A DNA stretch of 35,573 bases, from positions 1 to 35,573 of the forward strand of contig NZ_JAETWB010000035.1 of assembly GCF_016773205.1 (NCBI RefSeq), in the 5' to 3' direction. Of this stretch, positions 14,059 through 23,157 are shown piece after piece; the first letter of the stretch is position 1; every line of letters begins with the position of its first letter. Made by a program: the position numbers and the translations under genes. A model generated the notes under the pieces. That model did not search any database and had not been told where the DNA came from. It worked only from the letters and a program-made list of their open reading frames with translations. This DNA comes from Belnapia arida. Its GTDB lineage: Bacteria; Pseudomonadota; Alphaproteobacteria; Acetobacterales; Acetobacteraceae.

Positions 14059-14913
14059 TCAGGTTCTCGGACTCATGTAAAGGGCCTTGCCGGCGATGTC
14101 AGCGATCTCACGCAGGTCCTGACCGAATTGGTGCAGGGCCTTGGTTTGACATTGCCCGGCGATGCAGACGCCGCTTAGGCCGAATTGCGGGACGCGGTCC
14201 GCATTGGTGATGACTGCGCCAACGCTGATAATGCCGTTATACAGGTTATTGGCGTCCACTGCCCAGCCGCGTTCTTTTGCAGCGGCAACTTCCGACTGGT
14301 AAGTTTCGAAACCTGGGTTGGTTTGCCAACGGAGCGTTCCAAATCGCCGGAAAAGTTCGCCGGGCGGCAGTTCCGCCGCCGCAGCAATGCTTCGGCCGAC
14401 TGCCCCGGCGAAGGCCGGCATGCGGAACCCGACGCTGATTTCCACTCGGATGGCGCTTTGGCTGTGCGCGCGATCGACCAGAATGACGTGGTCGTCCTCC
14501 GTGATACGCCATAGCAGCACGAGCATGCTATGCTTCAGGGCCAAGCGTTCCATCTCAGGCCGGATCAGTGCCGTGGGGCTGGTGCCGATCAGACCCGCGG
14601 CCAATTCCGCAATAGCCAGGCCAAGCGAGTAGGTCTTGTCCGTGCTGTGGAAAGCTACGTACCGCGCGCGCGTAAGGGTACGCAGAATATTGAAGCATGT
14701 GCTCGTACTGACGCCGCTGGCCCGCGCAACGGCGGCGACACCCATGGGTGTCGTCGAGGCGGCAAGGCTCGCCAGAATGCGAATGGCGTTGAAGACTGCA
14801 CCGACATCCTTTTGCGGTGTCCTCGAAGCGTCGGGCGGGTCATGCATGGGATCTGCTTCGGGCCTTTTGGAAGAACTTGTTAATGAGGCCGGCCGCGAGG
14901 GCATCCGCTTCAT
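14059..14913 (-). CDS. IclR-family transcriptional regulator
   Basis: The protein has an N-terminal winged HTH (MGVAAVARASGVSTSTCFNI followed by LRTLTRARYVAF) and a C-terminal effector-binding domain (EISVGFRMPAFAGAVGRSIA, AKERGWAVDANNLYNGIISV). The ATG at 14913 overlaps the TGA of the upstream dehydrogenase as TGATG, implying coupled translation and giving 284 residues. The ATG at 14847 would give 262 residues, closer to the usual size, and is an alternative. IclR proteins usually control neighbouring catabolic genes in response to a small organic acid, so this is probably the local regulator of the divergent CoA-ligase operon and of its own pair. Confidence 0.9.
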   Translation of the reverse strand: MKRMPSRPASLTSSSKRPEADPMHDPPDASRTPQKDVGAVFNAIRILASLAASTTPMGVAAVARASGVSTSTCFNILRTLTRARYVAFHSTDKTYSLGLAIAELAAGLIGTSPTALIRPEMERLALKHSMLVLLWRITEDDHVILVDRAHSQSAIRVEISVGFRMPAFAGAVGRSIAAAAELPPGELFRRFGTLRWQTNPGFETYQSEVAAAKERGWAVDANNLYNGIISVGAVITNADRVPQFGLSGVCIAGQCQTKALHQFGQDLREIADIAGKALYMSPRT

Positions 14914-15821
14914 CAATCGGGCGCCGGGCCGCCGATCCCGATGCAGGCCCAACCTTCCATCAGCCGTACGAGTTCGGTGATGTCGCTGGCGGCCATGCCG
15001 TGGCTTGCTGCGAACCGCCAGACCCGTCCGACCTGCTCGGTTGCCCACATTGGCACACCAAGCGCCTGTGCCTCCTCCAGCCCTAGCGTCACGTCCTTGT
15101 CCATTACGGCGACCGTCGCACCGAAGCCGTACCGGCCGCTGATAGCGGCAGGCAGCATGTTGCTGGTTACAAAGGATTGCCCGGTACCGGCATTCACGAC
15201 CGCGGCCAAAGCGGCAGGGTCTAGCCCGGCCTTTGCGCCCAGGACCATACCCTCGAACGCCGTGACCATGTTGGAGGCCGCCAGCAGGTTGTTCACCAGC
15301 TTCGCCACCTGCCCCTGGCCGGGCCTGTTGCCCAGCACGAATAGCTCGCGCCCCAGGCGTGCCAGCACCGGCTGCAGGGCCGCCACCGCCGCCTCAGGCC
15401 CGGCCTGCATGATGGCCAACGTGCCGGCCCGCGCCCCGCCGGGGCCGCCGGAGACGGGGCTGTCCAGTGTCAGGATGCCCCGCGCGGCCAACCCCTCGGC
15501 GATGCGCTCCAGCGCCGGCCGCCCGATGGTCGACATCTCGGCATAGAACCGCACGGCATGCCCCTCGGCAACGCCATCCCTGCCCAGGGCGGCCACCTCG
15601 TTCACGGCGCCACCTGGCAGGCAGGCCAGCACGATCGGGGCGGCATCCGCCACCTCCCGGGGGGACCGACAGGCCCGGGCGCCACGGGCGGCGAAAGGCG
15701 CCATTGCCTCCGGCCTAGGGTCGTGGACGAAGAGTTCCACCTCGGGCCCGAACAGGCGCTCCGCCATCGGCGCCCCCATCTGCCCCAGGCCGAGGAAGCC
15801 AAGCTTGGTCACCATCTCCAT
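14913..15821 (-). CDS. 3-hydroxyisobutyrate-dehydrogenase-like beta-hydroxyacid dehydrogenase
   Basis: This 302-residue NAD(P)-dependent enzyme oxidises beta-hydroxyacids to semialdehydes or keto acids, or runs in reverse. The Rossmann motif GFLGLGQMGAPM is at residues 8-19. The substrate-binding motif DSPVSGGPGGARAGTLA lies around 120-136. The catalytic lysine is in GQVAKLVNNLL around 175, and DKDVTLGLEEAQALG follows near 240. All family motifs are intact. It precedes the IclR gene with a one-base overlap and is divergent from the CoA-ligase operon, so it probably acts in the same pathway. The exact substrate (tartronate semialdehyde, hydroxyisobutyrate or other) is not readable. Confidence 0.9.
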   Translation of the reverse strand: MEMVTKLGFLGLGQMGAPMAERLFGPEVELFVHDPRPEAMAPFAARGARACRSPREVADAAPIVLACLPGGAVNEVAALGRDGVAEGHAVRFYAEMSTIGRPALERIAEGLAARGILTLDSPVSGGPGGARAGTLAIMQAGPEAAVAALQPVLARLGRELFVLGNRPGQGQVAKLVNNLLAASNMVTAFEGMVLGAKAGLDPAALAAVVNAGTGQSFVTSNMLPAAISGRYGFGATVAVMDKDVTLGLEEAQALGVPMWATEQVGRVWRFAASHGMAASDITELVRLMEGWACIGIGGPAPD

Positions 15822-16059
15822 TCACGCCTCACGCTGTCATCCACGCCTCGCCCGGTCGGCAAGGTCGCTCGGGTGATGACGACGGCCTTGCATCCAGCGG
15901 GGAGAATGGTATCCAGTATTCTGAAAGATGGCCAGCCCGCTCGCAGCCGGTTGGAAAATCGCCGAGGAGGAGACCGAAGTGCGCATCCTGCAATTCCAGT
16001 CCCTGCGCGCCGGCAGCCATCGGCGAGGCCCTGATCCTGCAATGGCGGGGCGCTGAGCG
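15822..16059. promoter_or_regulatory. Divergent promoter region of the catabolic cluster
   Basis: This 238-base gap separates the minus-strand dehydrogenase/IclR pair from the plus-strand CoA-ligase operon and must hold both promoters. GAATGGTATCCAGTATTC (15904-15921), with outer GAAT/ATTC arms, is the most operator-like sequence, but the inner bases are not symmetric. Confidence 0.35.
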
Positions 16060-18015
16060 ATGGAACAGAAGCAGGCACCCATCTGGCATCCCGGCCAGGT
16101 GGAGACCTCCAGCTGCCATCTGGCCAGGCTCATTGACGGCCTTGGGCTGGCCTCGCTCGACGAGCTCCTGGACCACGCTAACCGGCACCCGGACCAGTAC
16201 TGGCGCGGCGCCATCGATGCCCTCGGCATCCGGTGGCGGCGGGACTACACAGCCTTCGTCGACCTGACCGATGGGGTGCAGTTTCCCCGCTGGTTCCAGG
16301 GCGGCGAGCTGAACTGGCTGGACACGGTATTTGCCCATGGCCTAGCCGAGGGGGCCGCAAGGCCCGCCGTCATCGCCATAGACGAGACGGGCACGACACG
16401 CCGGCTGTCCTATGCCGAGCTGCGGACGCAGGTGGCCAGCTTCGCCGCCGGGCTGGCGCGGCGCGGCCTGCGGCGGGGCGACCGCGTCGGCTTGCTGATG
16501 GAGAGCGGCATCGAGGCGGTCGTATCCCTGCTCGCCCTGTCCTGGCTGGGTGCGGTGGCGGTGCCGCTGTTCAGCGGGTTCGGCGTTGATGCCATCGTCT
16601 CCCGCCTGTCCGCCTGCGAGGCGCGGGCGCTGATCGCCACCAGCGGCTTCGACCGCCGCGGACGCAGGATCGACGTCAGGCCGCTGCTGCAGGAGGCGCG
16701 ATTCCAGCTGCCGACCCTCGAGCTGCTGATCCTCAAGGGATCGCCGGAGGAGGTGGGCGGCATGCCGCAGGCCGTCGCCTGGGGCGAGGTCGGCGGCAAT
16801 GCCGCGGATGGGGACATGACGGGCGAGCAGCCTGCCGGCATGGCGCCGGACGAGCCCATGATGGTGATCTACACCTCGGGCACGACCGGCAAGCCGAAGG
16901 GCGCAGTGCATACCCATGGTGGCTTCCCGCTCAAGATCGCGCATGACGCCGCGGTGCATTTCGACATCGGCGCTGGCGACGTGTTCTTCTGGCCGGCAGA
17001 TATGGGCTGGGTCGCGGGGCCGCTGACGATCGCGGCGGCGCTCATGCGCGGCGCGACCATGATCTGCTACGACGGGGCCCCCGACTTTCCCGACTGGTCC
17101 CGGCTGTCCCGCATCGTCGCGGCCCATGGAGTGACGCATCTCGGCGCCTCGCCCACCCTGATCCGCGGCCTGGCGGGGAACGCAGCGCTGGCGACAGCGG
17201 CCCCGCTCGACACGGTGCGCCTGCTGATCACCGCCGGCGAGGTGATCGCGCCCGAGCACATGGTCTGGTACCAGCGGCATATGGGCCGTGGCACCTGCCC
17301 CGTTATCAACTACTCCGGCGGCACGGAGGTCTCCGGCGCGCTCGTCGCCAATGTCCTGCTACGCCCCATCGTCCCGGCCGGCTTCAACTGCATTTCGCCC
17401 GGCGTGCAGGTCGACGTGGTGGACGATGCAGGACGGCCGGTGCGCGACCGCGTTGGCGAGTTGGCAATCCTCCAGCCCTTCGTCGGCATGACGCAGTCCT
17501 TCTGGCGGGACCGCGAGCGCTACCTGGAAACCTACTGGGAGCAGGTTCCCGGGATCTGGATGCATGGCGACCTCGCCATGCGAACTAGCGAGGACATGAT
17601 CTTCCTGCTGGGGCGTTCTGACGACACGCTGAAGGTGGCAGGCAAGCGGCTCGGCCCCGCCGAGGTCGAGGACGTGCTGCTGGAACTGCCCGAGGTCAGC
17701 GAGGCCGCGGCCATCGGCGTCGATGATGCGGCGAAGGGCCAGAAGCTCGTGGTCTTCATTGTCCCGGCACCGGGCCACCCATCCGGCCCTGCCCTGGCTA
17801 CCCGGGCGGCTGCGGCGGTGGAGAGCCGGCTGGGCCGGCCCTTCCGTCCGGCCCGGGTCCATGTCGTCAGCGACCTTCCCAAGACGCGGAGCCAGAAGGT
17901 CATGCGCCGCGTCATCCGGCGGGTCTATGCGGGCGAGAACCCAGGCGACCTCGGCTCCCTCGACAACCCGCCCGCCATCGAGCGGATCCGCGCTGCGGCG
18001 CAGGAGGCCGACTGA
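16060..18015 (+). CDS. Acyl-CoA synthetase (acetyl/propionyl-CoA synthetase-like), copy 1
   Basis: This 651-residue AMP-forming ligase activates a carboxylic acid to its CoA thioester through an acyl-adenylate. The N-terminal ACS-type domain ends in PRWFQGGELNWLD. The P-loop-like motif YTSGTTGKPKGAVHTHGG lies near residue 270 and YSGGTEVSG near 423. The hinge region is GRSDDTLKVAGKRLGPAEVE near 520. The catalytic lysine sits in KTRSQKVMRRVIRR near 612. It is the first gene of the plus-strand operon. A second ligase of the same subfamily lies four genes on, so the two may use different acids or sequential intermediates. The substrate is unknown. Confidence 0.92.
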   Translation: MEQKQAPIWHPGQVETSSCHLARLIDGLGLASLDELLDHANRHPDQYWRGAIDALGIRWRRDYTAFVDLTDGVQFPRWFQGGELNWLDTVFAHGLAEGAARPAVIAIDETGTTRRLSYAELRTQVASFAAGLARRGLRRGDRVGLLMESGIEAVVSLLALSWLGAVAVPLFSGFGVDAIVSRLSACEARALIATSGFDRRGRRIDVRPLLQEARFQLPTLELLILKGSPEEVGGMPQAVAWGEVGGNAADGDMTGEQPAGMAPDEPMMVIYTSGTTGKPKGAVHTHGGFPLKIAHDAAVHFDIGAGDVFFWPADMGWVAGPLTIAAALMRGATMICYDGAPDFPDWSRLSRIVAAHGVTHLGASPTLIRGLAGNAALATAAPLDTVRLLITAGEVIAPEHMVWYQRHMGRGTCPVINYSGGTEVSGALVANVLLRPIVPAGFNCISPGVQVDVVDDAGRPVRDRVGELAILQPFVGMTQSFWRDRERYLETYWEQVPGIWMHGDLAMRTSEDMIFLLGRSDDTLKVAGKRLGPAEVEDVLLELPEVSEAAAIGVDDAAKGQKLVVFIVPAPGHPSGPALATRAAAAVESRLGRPFRPARVHVVSDLPKTRSQKVMRRVIRRVYAGENPGDLGSLDNPPAIERIRAAAQEAD

Positions 18016-18078
18016 GCCCTAGCGTCGACTTGGGCACCACGCATCACACGAACCAAGACGAAGAACAGGAGGACCGCC

Positions 18079-19293
18079 TTGAACCACTTGCTGACCGGCG
18101 CCCTGGCGCGCCGTATCTTGCTCGGCACCGCCATGGCAGGCCTCGCGGCGCCGCCCGTGCTGCGGGCCCAGTCGCCGTCCGTTAAGCTCGGCATCCTGAC
18201 CGACATGAGCTCGGTCTACGCGGATTACGCCGGCATCGGCTCGGTCGAGGCGGCACGTCTCGCGGCGGCCGATTCCGGCCTTGGCGACCGCGTGCAGATC
18301 GTCTCTGCCGATCACCAGAACAAGCCGGATGTCGGCTCCAACACCGCGCGGTCCTGGTATGACAGCCAGGGCGTCGACGCGATCTTCGACTGCCCGACCG
18401 GCTCGGTCGCCCTGGCGGTGAACACCGTCGCCGGCCAGTCGCGCAAGCTCTGCATCTTCAGCACCGCCATCATCGATCGGCTGACGGAGGAGGACTGCAA
18501 CGGCTACGGCTTGTCCTGGACCTGGGACATCTACTCGGTGGCGCGCAGCAGCGTGCAGCTGCAGATGAAGCGCGGCCTCGATACCTGGTTCATCATCCAT
18601 CAGGACTACGCCTCCGGGCATGCGCTGGCCGCCACGGCGCGGGAGACGCTGCAGGCCGCGGGGGGAAAGGTCGTCGGGCAGGTCGCACACCCGCTCGGCA
18701 CGACGGATTTCTCCGCCTTCCTACTGCAGGCCCAGGCCAGCCGCGCCAAATTCGTCATGTTCACCGCGGGCGGCTCGGACCTGATCAACGCGCTGAAGCA
18801 GGTGCGCGAGTTCGGGCTGGTCCAGCGCGGCCAGCAGATCGGCACCATGTTCACCGTCATCACCGATGTGCACGGCATCGGCCTGGAGGCGCTGCAGGGC
18901 CTCAACTTCGTCACCGCCTTCTACTGGGATCGCGACGAGCAGACCCGCGCCTGGGCCAGGCGGTTCTTCGCGGTGCGGCAGAAGCAGCCCACCATGTTTC
19001 AGGCCGGCGTCTACTCGGCCGTCCTGCAATACCTCAAAGCGGTGAAGGCGACCGGCAGCACGAAGGCCGAGGAGGTGCGCGTCCACTTGCGGGACAATCC
19101 GTTCGAGGACGTCTTCGCCCGCAATGCCCGACTGCTGCCCAATGGTCGCATGGTCCACGACATGCTGACCGCTCGGATCAAGGCGCCCGCGGAGCAGCGC
19201 CACCCCTGGGACTACTATGAGATCCTGGGCGTCGTCCCCGGTGCGGAGGCCTTCCGCACCCTCGAACAGAGCGCATGCCGGAAGACCTTCTGA
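18079..19293 (+). CDS. Branched-chain-amino-acid-type ABC transporter substrate-binding protein
   Basis: This 404-residue periplasmic protein has a signal peptide (ARRILLGTAMAGLAAPPVLR, cleavage probably just after AQ); the twin arginine suggests Tat or Sec export. The mature part begins VKLGILTDMSSVYADYAG, the Peripla_BP_6 (LivK-like) hallmark, with YASGHALAATARETLQAAGG and FSAFLLQAQASRAKFVMFTA further on. Such proteins capture small acids, amides or aromatic compounds for an ABC importer, but no permease or ATPase genes are in the window. The start is a TTG with a perfect AGGAGG Shine-Dalgarno (18067-18072). Its stop overlaps the next ATG as TGATG. It probably brings in the substrate of the CoA ligases. 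Confidence 0.9.
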   Translation: MNHLLTGALARRILLGTAMAGLAAPPVLRAQSPSVKLGILTDMSSVYADYAGIGSVEAARLAAADSGLGDRVQIVSADHQNKPDVGSNTARSWYDSQGVDAIFDCPTGSVALAVNTVAGQSRKLCIFSTAIIDRLTEEDCNGYGLSWTWDIYSVARSSVQLQMKRGLDTWFIIHQDYASGHALAATARETLQAAGGKVVGQVAHPLGTTDFSAFLLQAQASRAKFVMFTAGGSDLINALKQVREFGLVQRGQQIGTMFTVITDVHGIGLEALQGLNFVTAFYWDRDEQTRAWARRFFAVRQKQPTMFQAGVYSAVLQYLKAVKATGSTKAEEVRVHLRDNPFEDVFARNARLLPNGRMVHDMLTARIKAPAEQRHPWDYYEILGVVPGAEAFRTLEQSACRKTF

Positions 19294-20078
19294 TGGACCT
19301 CAAGCTGCGCGGCCGCTGCGCCCTCGTCACCGGCGCCTCCAAAGGCATCGGCCTCGCCTGCGCGGAGATCCTGGCCGCCGAAGGCTGCGACGTCACCCTG
19401 GTGGCCCGCAGCGCCGGCGACCTCGATGCCGCCGCCGCGCGCTTACGCGCTGCCGGCGAGGCCGCGGTGAGCACCCGCGCGCTCGACCTCAGCGACAGCC
19501 GAAGCATCGACGCGTTGGCAGCCGAGTTCCCGGACACCGACATCCTTGTCAACAATGCCGGCGCGATCCCCGGCGGCACGCTCGACGAGATCGACGAGGC
19601 CCGCTGGCGCGCAGCCTGGGACCTTAAGGTGTTCGGCTATATCCACATGTGCCGCCGCTTCTACGCGGCGATGCGCGGCCGCGGGACGGGCGGGGTGATC
19701 GTCAACATCATCGGCGCCGCCGGCGAGAGCCCCGATGCCGACTACATCGCGGGCAGCGCGGGCAACGCCTCGCTCATGGCCCTGACCCGCGCCCTCGGCG
19801 GCAAGGCTCCCACGGACGGGTTGCGGGTGGTCGGCATCAATCCCGGCCCGGTCCTCACCGATCGGCTGGAGGCCCTGCTGCGGCGACGCGCCGCGGAGAC
19901 GCTCGGCGACCCCGGCCGCTGGCGCGAGACCATGGCCGACATGCCCTTCGGCCGCGCCGGCCGGGTGGAGGAGGTCGCGGCCCTCGCCGCCTTCCTGGCC
20001 AGCGACCTGTCCGGCTACACGAGCGGCACCATCGTCACCGTCGACGGCGGCATGGCGAGCCGCCGGAAGGCCTTCTGA
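19293..20078 (+). CDS. SDR-fold protein lacking catalytic Ser and Lys
   Basis: The start is placed at the ATG overlapping the TGA of the upstream gene (TGATG); product 261 residues. The NAD(P)-binding motif TGASKGIG (about residues 13-20) and NNAGAIPGG (about 88-96) are intact. In the active site the usual NxSS..Y..xK pattern is changed: NIIGAAGESPDADYIAGSAG keeps Tyr, but the Ser position is Gly and the Lys position four after Tyr is Ser. The C-terminal SDR signature VDGGMA is present. It may bind a nucleotide and an acyl-CoA, use another mechanism, or have a regulatory role. This variant pattern recurs, as far as I recall, in CoA-dependent catabolic clusters. Annotation as an ordinary dehydrogenase would be unsafe. 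Confidence 0.88.
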   Translation: MDLKLRGRCALVTGASKGIGLACAEILAAEGCDVTLVARSAGDLDAAAARLRAAGEAAVSTRALDLSDSRSIDALAAEFPDTDILVNNAGAIPGGTLDEIDEARWRAAWDLKVFGYIHMCRRFYAAMRGRGTGGVIVNIIGAAGESPDADYIAGSAGNASLMALTRALGGKAPTDGLRVVGINPGPVLTDRLEALLRRRAAETLGDPGRWRETMADMPFGRAGRVEEVAALAAFLASDLSGYTSGTIVTVDGGMASRRKAF

Positions 20079-20110
20079 CATGCCCTGTGCCGACGCCGGA
20101 GGGAACCTCC

Positions 20111-22060
20111 ATGGATGACACGGGCATTGCCTGGACCCCGTCCGAGGCGACGCGCCGGGACGCCAACTGGACGGCGTTCATCGCCCATTGCGGCATGCCG
20201 GACTATGCGGTCCTCCTCGCCCGCAGCTCGGCCGACCCGGAGTGGTTCTGGCGGGCGCTGACCGGCTGGCTGGGCTTCCGGTTCCGCCGCCCGCCCGGCC
20301 GCATGGTCGACCTAACCGATGGGATCGCGCATCCGCGCTGGTTCCAGGACGCCACGGCCAATCTTTACGACAGCGCCGTCACCGCGACCTTGGAGCAGGA
20401 CCCTGACCGTCCGGCCGTCATCTGGCAGGCCGAGGCTGGCCAGGAGCAGGTCTGGAGCTATGCCGAGCTGGACCGCGCCGCTTCGCACCTCGCGGCGGGG
20501 CTGCGAGGCCTCGGCCTCGGCCCGGGCGACGTGGTCGGCATCTACCTGCCGATGCTGCCGGAGACCGCCGCCGCCTTCCTGGCCTGCGCCCGGCTTGGCT
20601 GCATTGCGCTGCCGCTCTTCTCCGGCTTCGGCCCCGAGGCGGTGGCCCAGCGCTTGCGCCTCGGTGGGGCCCGCGCCGTCATCACCGTGGACGGCACGCA
20701 GCGGCGCGGCGAGCGGGTGGCCATGAAGCCGGTGGTCGACGCGGCCCTCGAGGACGATGAGACGGTGCAGCACGTCGTCGTGCTGCGGCACACCGGCGCC
20801 GAGGTGGCGATGCAGGCGTCGCGCGACCATTGGTGGCACGACCTCACCTGCGACGAGGCGGTGCCGCCGCTGGAGCTGCCGGCGGAGCATCCGGTGCTGC
20901 TGATGTACACCTCGGGCACGACGGGCCTGCCCAAGGGCACGGTCCACACCCATGGCGGGCTCGGCATCAAGATCGGCCAGGATGCGCGGCTGACGCTCGA
21001 CCTCAAGCCGGGCGACCGGCTGCTCTGGCCGACGGATTTTGGCTGGTTCGGCGGCACGGTCACTATCCTCGGCAGCCTGCTGGCCGGCGCCACGCTGGTG
21101 ATCGCCGAAGGCAATCCGACCCATCCCACGCCCGACCGGCTGTGGCGGCTGATCGAGCGGCACCGCATCACCCATTTCGGCACGGCGCCGACCTTGGCGC
21201 GCATGCTGCGGCGGGATGCCGACGCGCTGCTGGACCGGCACGACCTGTCCTCGCTCCGCGCCTTCCCTTCAAGCGGCGAGGCCTGGGACAGGGAGAGCTG
21301 GCGTTGGGTGATGGAGCGCGTTGGTGGCAGCCGCGCGCCGATCCTGAATTTCTCAGGCGGGACCGAGATGTGCGCCATCGTCGCCTCGAATATCCTGTTC
21401 CCGCAGAAACCGGCCAGCTTCAACGGCCCTGTGCCGGGCACGGGCGGCGACATCGTGGGGGCCGACGGCCGGAGCCTGCCGCCCGGTGAGATCGGCGAGC
21501 TGGTGATGCGAGAGGCCTGCATCGGCACCACCCGGGGCCTGTGGCGCGATCCGGGCCGGTTCCACGAGAGCTACTGGTCGCAGATCCCAGGCCTCTGGGT
21601 GCAGGGCGACCTCGCCTCGCGCGATGCCGATGGCTTCTGGTTCCTGCATGGCCGGTCCGACGACACGCTGAAAGTCGCGGGCAAGCGCATCGGCCCGACC
21701 GAAATCGAGGAGGCGCTGCTGGCCACCGGCACGGTGACAGAGGCGGCGGCGGTCGCCCTGCCCGATGCGGTTACCGGTAATGCCGTGGCCTGCGTAGTTG
21801 TGCCCGCGCCGGGCCAGGCCGGGGATGCCGCCCAGGTACGCCTCCTGGCCGATGCCGCATCGGCTGCGTTGGGCCGAGCTTTCCGGCCGAAGCGCGTGGT
21901 CTTCCTGCGGGAGCTGCCGCGCACGCGATCGATGAAGGTGCTGCGGCGCGTCGTGCGCGCGACGCTGGCAGGCCAGCCGCCGGGCGACCTATCGAGCCTG
22001 GTGAACCCAGAGACGATCGAGGAGCTGGCGCGCTACGCCACCACAGGGACGGAGGATTGA
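20111..22060 (+). CDS. Acyl-CoA synthetase, copy 2
   Basis: This 649-residue AMP-forming ligase is a paralogue of the one at 16060. The start is the ATG at 20111 with a GGAGG Shine-Dalgarno; the open frame extends upstream but only as the shadow of the SDR gene. Motifs are PRWFQDATANLYD in the N-terminal domain, YTSGTTGLPKGTVHTHGG near residue 265, FSGGTEMCAIV near 414, GRSDDTLKVAGKRIGPTEIE near 515 and the catalytic lysine in TRSMKVLRRVVRATLAG near 606. The P-loop and hinge regions are very similar to copy 1, pointing to a shared ancestor, while substrate-pocket segments differ. It overlaps no neighbour but lies within the same operon, 32 bases after the SDR. Confidence 0.92.
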   Translation: MDDTGIAWTPSEATRRDANWTAFIAHCGMPDYAVLLARSSADPEWFWRALTGWLGFRFRRPPGRMVDLTDGIAHPRWFQDATANLYDSAVTATLEQDPDRPAVIWQAEAGQEQVWSYAELDRAASHLAAGLRGLGLGPGDVVGIYLPMLPETAAAFLACARLGCIALPLFSGFGPEAVAQRLRLGGARAVITVDGTQRRGERVAMKPVVDAALEDDETVQHVVVLRHTGAEVAMQASRDHWWHDLTCDEAVPPLELPAEHPVLLMYTSGTTGLPKGTVHTHGGLGIKIGQDARLTLDLKPGDRLLWPTDFGWFGGTVTILGSLLAGATLVIAEGNPTHPTPDRLWRLIERHRITHFGTAPTLARMLRRDADALLDRHDLSSLRAFPSSGEAWDRESWRWVMERVGGSRAPILNFSGGTEMCAIVASNILFPQKPASFNGPVPGTGGDIVGADGRSLPPGEIGELVMREACIGTTRGLWRDPGRFHESYWSQIPGLWVQGDLASRDADGFWFLHGRSDDTLKVAGKRIGPTEIEEALLATGTVTEAAAVALPDAVTGNAVACVVVPAPGQAGDAAQVRLLADAASAALGRAFRPKRVVFLRELPRTRSMKVLRRVVRATLAGQPPGDLSSLVNPETIEELARYATTGTED

Positions 22061-22062
22061 CG

Positions 22063-22869
22063 ATGACTGTGAGCTACGAGAGCTACCAACGGCTGCGATT
22101 CGACCGGCCGCATCCACGCGTGCTGCGCATCACGATGGACAATGGCCGCATGAACACGGCCGATGCCATCATGCATGGCGAGTTGGTGCGGATCTGGCGC
22201 GACGTCGATGCCGATGACAGCGTGAGCTGCGCCATCATCACCGGAGCAGGCAAGACTTTCTCCGCCGGCGGCGACTTTGAAATGGTGCGAGCCATCTCGG
22301 AGGATTTCGAGACGCGGACCCGGGTGTGGCGGGAAGCGCGCGACATCGTCTACAACCTCATCAACTGCCGCAAGCCCGTCGTCAGCGCCATGCGTGGCGT
22401 GGCGGTCGGCGCTGGCCTCGTCTGCGGCATCCTCGCCGATGTCTCGATCGCTACGAAGGACTGCCGGATCACCGACGGGCATACGCGGCTCGGCGTCGCG
22501 GCGGGCGACCACGCCGCGATCATCTGGCCGCTGCTTTGCGGCATGGCTAAGGCGAAGTACTATCTCCTAACCTGCGACCTCCTGCAGGGGGAGGAGGCGG
22601 AGCGCATCGGCCTGATTTCCATGGCCGTCGATGATCCCGACCTCGACGGGAGGGCGGTGGAGGTCGCCTCGCGCCTAGCCGAGGGTGCGCAGGGCGCGAT
22701 CCGCTGGACCAAGTATGCTCTGAACAACTGGCTGCGGATGGCGGGCCCGAGCTTTGATGCCTCCCTAGCCATGGAGTTCATGGGCTTCAGCGGACCTGAG
22801 GTGAGGGAAGGTCTGACGTCCCACATGGAAAAGCGAAAGCCGAACTTTCCAACAGGGTCTGAAGTTTAA
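22063..22869 (+). CDS. Enoyl-CoA hydratase/isomerase-family protein
   Basis: This 268-residue crotonase-fold protein starts at the ATG 22063, which has ideal spacing to the GGAGG at about 22050; a TTG six bases upstream overlaps the previous stop. The oxyanion-hole elements are present: [13 protein letters not shown] near residue 65 and [11 protein letters not shown] near 112. The segment that usually carries the catalytic glutamates reads [20 protein letters not shown], with Gly-Asp-His in place of the second Glu region, so activity may be other than simple hydration. It is the last gene of the operon and would act on the CoA thioesters made by the ligases. Confidence 0.9.
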   Translation: MTVSYESYQRLRFDRPHPRVLRITMDNGRMNTADAIMHGELVRIWRDVDADDSVSCAIITGAGKTFSAGGDFEMVRAISEDFETRTRVWREARDIVYNLINCRKPVVSAMRGVAVGAGLVCGILADVSIATKDCRITDGHTRLGVAAGDHAAIIWPLLCGMAKAKYYLLTCDLLQGEEAERIGLISMAVDDPDLDGRAVEVASRLAEGAQGAIRWTKYALNNWLRMAGPSFDASLAMEFMGFSGPEVREGLTSHMEKRKPNFPTGSEV

Positions 22870-23157
22870 CTACCCGATCTGGCTCCATAACGAGCCTTAT
22901 CCAACAATACAGGCCCTGTGCGGTCCACAGCTATAAACAGTCGCGTTCAAAAGCGGGCTACCAAAGGTGTCCATCCAGATGGATGAGGATCGTGGTGAGC
23001 TTTCGATTCTGATGTCAGGTTGTGACTGGTTTTGGCAGTAAGTTGGGCCATGATCCTCGCCTCGATCTCGACGGAGAGCACCTCAAACGGCATTACTAAG
23101 TTGTCGGCGTCTATCCGGAACGAAGCGGTTGGGCCAAGCTGGGTAACGACACCCGAG
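22870..23157. other. Intergenic region after the catabolic operon
   Basis: No gene or terminator is clear. The GC content drops in places (GCTATAAACAGTCGCGTTC near 22930) and the sequence leads into the decayed IS6 transposase, so part of it is probably the left end of that element. Confidence 0.35.

Noticed and set aside
16342-17280. Long open frame on the minus strand inside the first acyl-CoA synthetase
   Set aside because: It is an antisense shadow caused by GC-rich codon use; the sense gene has every family motif. The same holds for the minus-strand frame at 20312-21241.
19649-20110. Upstream extension of the second acyl-CoA synthetase to 19649
   Set aside because: The extra 154 residues are arginine-rich low-complexity sequence overlapping the SDR gene; the ATG at 20111 has a good ribosome site and fits the family.
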